Source: an uncultured Lachnospiraceae bacterium
Lineage (GTDB): Bacteria; Bacillota; Clostridia; Lachnospirales; Lachnospiraceae
Reading direction: 5' to 3'
Assembly: GCA_934370915.1 (NCBI GenBank)
Contig: CAKRNI010000021.1
Coordinates: forward strand, 1 to 19,817
Length of the DNA: 19,817 nt
Both the position numbers and the translations under genes were made by a program. A model generated the notes under the pieces. That model had not been told where the DNA came from, did no database searches, and worked only from the letters and a program-made list of their open reading frames with translations. Below, piece by piece: positions 14,737 through 19,817 of this stretch; within the stretch, counting starts at the first letter, position 1; the number at the start of each line of letters is the position of its first letter.

Positions 14737-15876
14737 TTATCTTGATCTTCCGAGCTGAAACAATCGAAACACATTTTCTGCTGTCTTTTCCAGATTTTCC
14801 TCCGCCTGTCTCATCACATCTTCTAACGGCATAACGCCCGGAACCGTGTCAAAGATCGCGTCGATGCCAAAGCTGTAAAGTGTTTCACATCCCTCACCCT
14901 TCGCACCGGCGATAGCAACCACCGGAACATTCCGGATTTTTTTCGCACGGCTTGCCACACCAACCGGAACTTTTCCGAGGGCAGACTGGAAATCGATCCG
15001 CCCTTCTCCTGTGATCACCAGATCCGCATGTCTCACATGTTCATCGAAATCTGTAAGATCCAGAACCAGATCGATCCCTGAGCAGATCGTCACCGGAAAA
15101 TACGGAAGGATTCCGCAGAGCAGTCCGCCTGCCGCCCCGCTTCCATCGGTATCTGCGGCATCGCAGTGGAGTTTATCCTTTAAAATCGCAGCATAGTGCG
15201 CAAGGGCTTCATCCAGGATCTTGATCTGATTCTCATCGGCACCTTTCTGCGGACCGAATACAGCGGCTGCGCCGAGAGCTCCACAAAGGTGATTTTTTAC
15301 ATCGCAGGCAACTACAAATTCACATCCTGCGGCTTCTTTTAGAAGTCCATCTGTGGAGATCGAGGCAAGTTCACTTAAATGAACACCTCCGGGTCCAAGT
15401 TCCCTTCCGGCCGGATCGAGAAAAGAGATTCCAAGAGCGCGGGCCAGACCGGCCCCGCCATCTGTCGTGGCACTTCCACCGAGACCCAGAATGAGCTTTT
15501 TGACCCCATGTTTCAGGGCATGGCAGATCAACTCTCCGGTTCCGAAGGTCGATGCATGCAGGGCATCCCGCTCTTCCGGTTTTAATAAGGTGAGTCCGGA
15601 TGCAGCGGCAGTTTCGATCACAGCGCTGCCGTCCGGGAGAAGCCCGTACTCGGCAGTGATCGGACGGCCGAGTGGATCATGAACCGGGACGGTGACTTTT
15701 GTTCCGTGCATGGCAGCGATCAGGGCATCCACGGTTCCTTCTCCGCCGTCGGCGACAGGAATCTTTGTGACGGTCACGTCCGGAAGCACGTTTTTCGCAG
15801 CGCACTCAATGGTATCGGTGACTTGTCTGGCAGAGCAGCTCCCTTTAAAGGAATCTGCAGCGATCAGTATGTTCAT
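14737..15876 (-). CDS. Glycerate kinase (GlxK/GarK family)
   Basis: The ATG at 15876 sits eight bases from AAGGAGG (plus-strand CCTCCTT at 15885-15891); a TTG at 15882 is too close to be the start. The 379-residue product matches the family of Escherichia coli GarK/GlxK in length. Family motifs are ADSFKG at 7-12, ADGGEGT at 42-48, GLGGSATTDGG at 131-141 and, further on, ITGEGRID. It phosphorylates D-glycerate with ATP, and enzymes of this family form 2-phosphoglycerate, which enters lower glycolysis. It is the first gene of the minus-strand operon with the dehydrogenase and TIM-barrel genes. A promoter and palindrome lie upstream (15920-15942). I do not assign garK versus glxK because the distinction is not readable. 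Confidence 0.94.
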   Translation of the reverse strand: MNILIAADSFKGSCSARQVTDTIECAAKNVLPDVTVTKIPVADGGEGTVDALIAAMHGTKVTVPVHDPLGRPITAEYGLLPDGSAVIETAAASGLTLLKPEERDALHASTFGTGELICHALKHGVKKLILGLGGSATTDGGAGLARALGISFLDPAGRELGPGGVHLSELASISTDGLLKEAAGCEFVVACDVKNHLCGALGAAAVFGPQKGADENQIKILDEALAHYAAILKDKLHCDAADTDGSGAAGGLLCGILPYFPVTICSGIDLVLDLTDFDEHVRHADLVITGEGRIDFQSALGKVPVGVASRAKKIRNVPVVAIAGAKGEGCETLYSFGIDAIFDTVPGVMPLEDVMRQAEENLEKTAENVFRLFQLGRSR

Positions 15877-15919
15877 GTTCAAGACCTCCTTGCAAACACA
15901 GTAAAACCACCAGGCTGAG

Positions 15920-15942
15920 TGGTCGTTATGACCATTATAACA
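15920..15942 (-). promoter_or_regulatory. Extended -10 promoter with palindromic operator for the glycerate operon
   Basis: On the minus strand TGTTATAAT is an extended -10 (hexamer at 15934-15939), with no clear -35. The predicted transcription start, near 15927, falls at the exact centre of TGGTC-GTTAT-GACCA (15920-15934). A further repeat, ACCAC 15906-15910 with GTGGT 15919-15923, overlaps it. This layout fits repression by a dimeric regulator; TGGT/ACCA half-sites are seen for some GntR-family regulators, but the regulator is unknown. Confidence 0.5.
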
Positions 15943-16049
15943 AAAAAATCAGGGTGCAGACATGTACCATGATAAATTTACCGCAAAATATTGGTTTGTT
16001 GCATTTCTCTTAAATTTCTGTGAACTCCCTTTTTTTTCGCGTGGCGGTA

Positions 16050-16058
16050 TGTTAGAAT
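16050..16058 (+). promoter_or_regulatory. Extended -10 promoter candidate for the foldase lipoprotein gene
   Basis: TGTTAGAAT is an extended -10, TG at 16050-16051 and TAGAAT at 16053-16058, with only a T-run in the -35 position. The ~70-nt leader holds a GC-rich hairpin, CCCCGG 16077-16082 with CCGGGG 16098-16103. Confidence 0.45.
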
Positions 16059-16135
16059 GGTTATTACGCGCGGGTGCCCCGGAAAAGGGGGGAAAGCCCG
16101 GGGGAAAAAGAGATAGAATGGAAGGAAACGAAATC

Positions 16136-17323
16136 ATGAAAAAAATCATAAAAGCAGGTATCTGCGTTGCAGCAGTGGCTGTGATCGCAACAGGATGCGG
16201 TAATAAGAGTCAGAATGCTGAGAGCAGCTCTGCATCTGCAGAGCAGACAACAGTCGCAGCCACAGAGACGGAGACAGTATCCGAGGAAGAACTTCACGAT
16301 GAGGAGAGTGTGACTCTCGGTGATTACAAGAACCTGACTTTCTCCGCAAAGGAGGAGGAAGTGACAGATGCCCAGGTCGAGACAAAATTAAAGGAACTCT
16401 GCGCAGAGTACCCGGTGACTGTCGAGGGACGTCCGGCTGAGGAAGGCGATACCGCAAATATCGACTACTCCGGAACGAAGGACGGCGTTGCATTTGATGG
16501 CGGAACTGCGGAAGGCTATGATCTGAAGCTCGGCAGCGGCACCTTCATCGATGGCTTCGAGGATGGCATTGTCGGCATGAATGTCGGCGATGAGAAGGAC
16601 TTAAACTTAAAGTTCCCGGATAACTACGGCAGTGCGGATCTTGCAGGCAAGGAAGTCGTATTCCATGTAAAATTAAACCAGTTAAAATCTGAGTCCGCCA
16701 GCAAGGTAGACGATGATCTTGCAAAACGTTACTATAACGATGATACAGCAACGCTTGACCGCTTAAAAGAGGAAGTACGCGCAGACCTTCAGGCAGAGGC
16801 AGACAGCCAGTTCTTCAACGCCGCAGGCAGCGAACTCTTAAATGAAGTGATCAATAACTCTGAGGTTACAGCAGATCCGGATGCCGTTGATGATATGTTC
16901 AACCAGTTAAAGAGCACATATTCCAGCTATGCGAGCAGCTATGGCCTTGAGTTCGACCAGTTCCTCAGCATGTTCCTCGGAACCGATGAGGACGGACTCC
17001 GCGCAACAGCAGAGAACCTTGTAAAGCAGCAGCTTGTTTTAAACGCGATCCAGACCGAGGAGAATCTCAGCGCGAGTGAGGAGCAGAAAGACAGGCTTGC
17101 CGTTATGAACTACTTTAAAAACGCGGCACAGATGACGGCAACTTACGGTGAGGATTCTGCAAACCAGATTTTCGATATGGGCGCTGTTTACTACTATCTG
17201 ATCGATAACTCCACATATGTGGAGGCACCGGAGACGGATGCGGAGACAACCGGGGCTGAGAACATCCTCGAAGAGAAGGAAACCGCGGCGGAGGAGAGCG
17301 AGAGCACAACAGCGGCAAACTAA
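16136..17323 (+). CDS. Trigger-factor-like peptidyl-prolyl isomerase lipoprotein
   Basis: The ATG at 16136 follows GAAGGA; the frame is open to 15962 but lacks a ribosome site there. The 395-residue product begins with a lipoprotein signal (MKKIIKAG, hydrophobic core, ATGC with lipid-accepting C21) and a Ser/Thr/Glu-rich linker. An FKBP-type isomerase domain spans ~104-184 (GDTANIDYSG, GSGTFIDGFEDGIVGM, VFHVKLNQLK). A helical region like the C-terminal domain of trigger factor follows (RLKEEVRADLQ, LVKQQLVLNAI). The tail is acidic and Ser/Thr-rich. Trigger factor itself is cytoplasmic; a lipid-anchored version would help fold exported proteins on the outer face of the membrane, a role played by PrsA in other Firmicutes. 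This seems a recurrent type in Lachnospiraceae (recollection, not searched). The HAD gene starts 11 bp downstream. Confidence 0.9.
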   Translation: MKKIIKAGICVAAVAVIATGCGNKSQNAESSSASAEQTTVAATETETVSEEELHDEESVTLGDYKNLTFSAKEEEVTDAQVETKLKELCAEYPVTVEGRPAEEGDTANIDYSGTKDGVAFDGGTAEGYDLKLGSGTFIDGFEDGIVGMNVGDEKDLNLKFPDNYGSADLAGKEVVFHVKLNQLKSESASKVDDDLAKRYYNDDTATLDRLKEEVRADLQAEADSQFFNAAGSELLNEVINNSEVTADPDAVDDMFNQLKSTYSSYASSYGLEFDQFLSMFLGTDEDGLRATAENLVKQQLVLNAIQTEENLSASEEQKDRLAVMNYFKNAAQMTATYGEDSANQIFDMGAVYYYLIDNSTYVEAPETDAETTGAENILEEKETAAEESESTTAAN

Positions 17324-17334
17324 GAGAGAACACA

Positions 17335-18126
17335 ATGAAGAGAAAAGCATTATTTTTTGATATTGATGGGACGCTTCTGGTGGATGCTTCAAAAGAACTT
17401 CCAAAGAGCGCGGCGATCGCCCTTACAGAGGCACGCCGCGCCGGGCACCTGATATTTATCAACTCCGGGCGGACGAGATGCCTGATGAAGGATGTTGAGG
17501 GAAAAGTACCGGTTGACGGTTACCTCTGCGGGTGCGGAACTTACATAGAGGCGGAGGGAAAAGCCCTGCTTCACAGGAAAATTTCCGCAAAGCGCCGGAT
17601 GGAGCTTCAGAGAGCGATCCTAAAGTATAAGCTTGATGGAATCCTTGAGGGGCCGAAGGCATGTACCGTGCAGGTCGGTGTCTCCCACATGGCTGAGATT
17701 GAGCATGTGAAAAATGTGGTCTACAAGAATCAGGGACTTGCCAGCGCAGACTGGAATACGGAACTGGTAGATTTTGATAAATTCTGCGTTCTTGCGGATA
17801 AAAACAGCGACGAGAAAAGTTTCCTGAAGGTCCTGTCTGGTGACATGACCGCTATCGACCGGGGACACGGACTCTATGAATGCGTGCCGACGGGATATGA
17901 CAAAGCAACGGCGATGGAAGTAATCCTGAAGCGATATGGGATCGCGAGGGAAGATTCCTATGCATTTGGTGACAGCATGAATGATCTGGCGATGATCCGG
18001 TATGCCGGAAACAGCATTATCATGGAGAAACACGCAAAAGGGCTGGAGCCATATGCCGACTTCATTACAAAAGATGTCGAAAATGATGGAATTGCATGGG
18101 CGTTTGAGCAGCTTCATATCATATAA
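17335..18126 (+). CDS. Cof-type HAD-family phosphatase
   Basis: The 263-residue protein has the HAD core: nucleophile and acid D9 and D11 in FFDIDGTLL, motif II S44 in INSGRT, K190 in GYDKATAM, and motif IV GDSMND at 212-217. The large cap between motifs II and III places it in the Cof (IIB) group. These cytoplasmic enzymes dephosphorylate sugar phosphates, pyridoxal phosphate or flavin nucleotides with Mg2+; the substrate cannot be read. The ATG at 17335 has only a weak GAGAG ribosome site, 11 bp after the foldase stop, so translation may rely partly on coupling. The pairing with the foldase shows no obvious functional link. Confidence 0.92.
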   Translation: MKRKALFFDIDGTLLVDASKELPKSAAIALTEARRAGHLIFINSGRTRCLMKDVEGKVPVDGYLCGCGTYIEAEGKALLHRKISAKRRMELQRAILKYKLDGILEGPKACTVQVGVSHMAEIEHVKNVVYKNQGLASADWNTELVDFDKFCVLADKNSDEKSFLKVLSGDMTAIDRGHGLYECVPTGYDKATAMEVILKRYGIAREDSYAFGDSMNDLAMIRYAGNSIIMEKHAKGLEPYADFITKDVENDGIAWAFEQLHII

Positions 18127-18254
18127 GGGATAAAATCCGGCGGAGACGGGTGTTTCCAGCGGGCAGAAAGCGTACAAAAGCGCAGGTCTGTGCCTATGCG
18201 TACCGGGTGTGCTTCGAACCATGTCGAAACTTGCGTTCAAAAACCACTTTTCAA

Positions 18255-18283
18255 TTGGCAGAAAATGTATTATATATTATAAG
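18255..18283 (+). promoter_or_regulatory. Sigma-A promoter for the 48-residue protein
   Basis: TTGGCA at 18255-18260 and TATAAG at 18278-18283 have 17-bp spacing and one mismatch each. Transcription should start near 18290, 54 nt before the ATG. Confidence 0.7.
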
Positions 18284-18343
18284 AAAAAGGAAGTGTGCGC
18301 GGGTAAGGGCGGACGCTGACGAGGCATAAGGGGGACGAAAACA

Positions 18344-18490
18344 ATGAGCATGGAAAGACGGTGCAAAAGTGCTCTGGAAGAAGAAAACCAAAGGCTTCGC
18401 GAAGAGAACGACAGGCTGATGGATATCGTGGTACAGATGAAATGTACGCTGAACCGCCTGGTGAAAGAGTATATTACGGAAAGTAAATAG
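18344..18490 (+). CDS. Small coiled-coil protein, 48 residues, function unknown
   Basis: An ATG at 18344 preceded by AAGGGGG at about 18329-18335 opens a 48-codon frame ending TAG at 18488-18490. The product begins MSMERRCKSALEEENQRLRE and continues as an amphipathic helix with Leu/Ile/Val/Met at heptad spacing (NDRLMDIVVQMK, then TLNRLVKEYI). It looks like a leucine-zipper-type dimeric coiled coil. It has its own promoter (18255-18283) and is followed by a strong hairpin, so it is a complete small transcription unit. I recall similar short ENxxLxEEN...LNRLI proteins in clostridia but cannot name a family or function. Roles as a regulator adaptor or structural partner are open. Confidence 0.75.
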   Translation: MSMERRCKSALEEENQRLREENDRLMDIVVQMKCTLNRLVKEYITESK

Positions 18491-18527
18491 TGAAAAAGAC
18501 GGCTGTGGAACGGAAAACTGCAGCCGG

Positions 18528-18573
18528 AAATAACCGCGGACATGCTGCCTTGGGCAGCGGTCCGCGGTTATTT
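18528..18573. terminator. Long bidirectional terminator between convergent genes
   Basis: AAATAACCGCGGAC at 18528-18541 pairs perfectly with GTCCGCGGTTATTT at 18560-18573. An inner stem, GCTGCC 18544-18549 with GGCAGC 18553-18558, caps it with a TTG loop. The A and T ends allow termination of both the small plus-strand gene and the minus-strand gene at 18633. A smaller hairpin, CGGCTG 18500-18505 with CAGCCG 18521-18526, precedes it. Confidence 0.88.
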
Positions 18574-18632
18574 CATATATCAGGGGAAAAATTGTCGGCG
18601 GCAGATCCCGAAAATGGAACGGATAAACAGCG

Positions 18633-19817
18633 CTACTGTACGATTCCGGCTGTATTCACGGTCCAGATCTTCCCGTTTGCGTCTTTGATATCCTTATAGC
18701 CGCGTCCAAGCTCCGGCTTCTCGGAGGAAGTGGAGGAAGCGGAGGCCTTCTGTACATTTCCTGCTGTTCCGACGAGGTAGGTCACACCGTTTAAGTCGGC
18801 AGGAGCGTATCTCTGGTCTGCAGTGGCATCCTGCCTTTTTCCGTAGACGTAGAGGATGCCGTCGCGGAGCCCGTGGTAGCCCTGTCCTTTCTTGTCACCG
18901 TCGGTGTGGAAGAACCAGTTTTCAGTCTCACCGGTCTCCTCGTTGTAGATCGCCTGTTTTCCGGTCTTTACGATACCGTCCTCGCCGAAGTAGAAGTTTG
19001 CGATCTCATCGTCGGCCACATTCGCGATCTGTCTTCCGGTCTGCATGATGCCGAGGTCGCTGAATGCATACTTTTTCGCGTTGATCGTGAACAGGGAATT
19101 TCCCTTTTTATCGGAAACATACGGCTTTCCGGCCTTAAAGTAGAAGGTGTAGACCTCATCTGCAGCGTGGATCCCGGAAATGCCCTCGATGGAGCGGAAA
19201 CCTTCGGCGCGTTTTCCGTCCCCGGCTGCCCCGTAGTACTGATAATCGGTGATCTTCGGGGATGCGGCGTTGCTGTCTGTTACGTCAGATTTGGACGGCA
19301 TCATGACCCAGCCCGTCTGCATTTTTCCATCAATGAAGGTGTAGTAGCTTCCGTCGATCTTCTTATCGTACTGGGTGGTCACCATCTTTCCGTCGGAGTT
19401 GAAGTAGTACCAGCTCTCGGAAGCTCCCGGCGCGTGGCTGTTCTCCTCCAGACGGATCCAGCCTGTCCGCATGAAGCCGTCCTTTTCTGTCCCGAGATAG
19501 TAGGTCGCCCCGTCGATCTCCGTCTTTCCGGTTGCCATATGGCCGGATTCATCGAAATAGTACCATTTGGAATCAAATTTCACCCACTTGGAGACAGCGG
19601 ACTTTCCGTCCTTCTCAAAGTAGTACCAGAAGGTATCCGGTGTCTCAGGGGAGTCCGGATCTTCCTCATTCTTTAATTCTACCCAGGCGCTTGTGACCAT
19701 TTTTCCTTCTTCATCGACATAGTACTCGTCGATCTTTGCATTCTTTACGATCTGTCCGTCCTCACCGAGATAGAACCAGTCTTCTCCGCGCTTTCTCCAG
19801 GCATCGGTGGTGAGATA
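18633..19817 (-). CDS. Cell-wall-binding-repeat surface protein (5' partial)
   Basis: The frame is open to the window edge at 19817, so the gene starts beyond it; 394 residues are visible. They are almost all choline-binding-type repeats of ~20 residues, with WFYLGEDGQIVKNAKID, WYYFEKDGKSAVSKWVKFD, WYYFDESGHMATGKTEIDG, TYYLGTEKDGFMRTGWIRL and others. The C-terminal part is less regular and ends GKIWTVNTAGIVQ. Such repeats bind choline or related teichoic-acid groups and hold proteins on the wall; the catalytic or adhesive part is normally N-terminal and therefore not in view. A signal peptide cannot be checked. Base and codon use resemble the neighbours. The gene converges on the 48-residue gene, with a shared terminator between them. 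Confidence 0.88.
   Translation of the reverse strand, partial: YLTTDAWRKRGEDWFYLGEDGQIVKNAKIDEYYVDEEGKMVTSAWVELKNEEDPDSPETPDTFWYYFEKDGKSAVSKWVKFDSKWYYFDESGHMATGKTEIDGATYYLGTEKDGFMRTGWIRLEENSHAPGASESWYYFNSDGKMVTTQYDKKIDGSYYTFIDGKMQTGWVMMPSKSDVTDSNAASPKITDYQYYGAAGDGKRAEGFRSIEGISGIHAADEVYTFYFKAGKPYVSDKKGNSLFTINAKKYAFSDLGIMQTGRQIANVADDEIANFYFGEDGIVKTGKQAIYNEETGETENWFFHTDGDKKGQGYHGLRDGILYVYGKRQDATADQRYAPADLNGVTYLVGTAGNVQKASASSTSSEKPELGRGYKDIKDANGKIWTVNTAGIVQ

Noticed and set aside
18490..18699. 69-codon plus-strand frame starting directly after the 48-residue gene
   Set aside because: It runs through the terminator hairpin and into the 3' end of the minus-strand surface-protein gene.
18873..19676. 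267-codon plus-strand frame
   Set aside because: It is antisense to the wall-binding-repeat gene, whose repeats are unmistakable on the minus strand.

Overview
The window looks like the chromosome of a Gram-positive anaerobe of the Clostridia, most likely Lachnospiraceae. The str ribosomal operon, choline-binding-type cell-wall repeats, a trigger-factor-like lipoprotein, strong AGGAGG ribosome sites and moderate GC content all fit that placement. It is inferred from protein character, not from a database search. I see no phage, transposase, CRISPR array, tRNA or rRNA.

Layout. 1-1931: the 3' part of a family 2 glycosyltransferase with a TPR-like tail, then a Cys/Gly-rich collagen-like protein with 48 uninterrupted Gly-X-Y triplets. 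2079-2585 (minus): a small secreted helical protein, divergent from an OmpR-type response regulator and its histidine kinase (2850-5052), with a perfect 15-bp palindrome in the shared upstream region. 5275-5679: a hotdog thioesterase. 5917-10659: the str operon rpsL-rpsG-fusA-tuf. It has a consensus promoter before rpsL, a second strong promoter before tuf, and unusual RNA-structure potential between the genes and after tuf. 11065-12210: a secreted CAP-domain protein with cell-wall-binding repeats. 12376-12588: an orphan FeoA-domain protein. 15876-12692 (minus): an operon of glycerate kinase, 2-hydroxyacid dehydrogenase and TIM-barrel isomerase. 16136-18126: a lipoprotein peptidyl-prolyl isomerase related to trigger factor, then a Cof-type HAD phosphatase. 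18344-18490: a 48-residue coiled-coil protein with its own promoter and terminator. 18633-19817 (minus): the C-terminal part of another cell-wall-binding-repeat protein.

How the genes work together. The str operon supplies S12, S7, EF-G and EF-Tu. The minus-strand metabolic operon can be read as hydroxypyruvate/tartronate-semialdehyde interconversion, reduction to D-glycerate, and phosphorylation to 2-phosphoglycerate. The remaining genes are mostly envelope functions: surface collagen, secreted proteins, wall-binding proteins, an extracytoplasmic foldase and a two-component sensor.

The least explained signals are non-coding. They are a 256-nt structured rpsL-rpsG gap with competing helices, hairpins that overlap the stop codons of both rpsL and fusA, a terminator-like hairpin that straddles the str transcription start, and a roughly 200-nt structured tract after tuf. 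All RNA structures were paired by eye, without energy calculation or covariation data.
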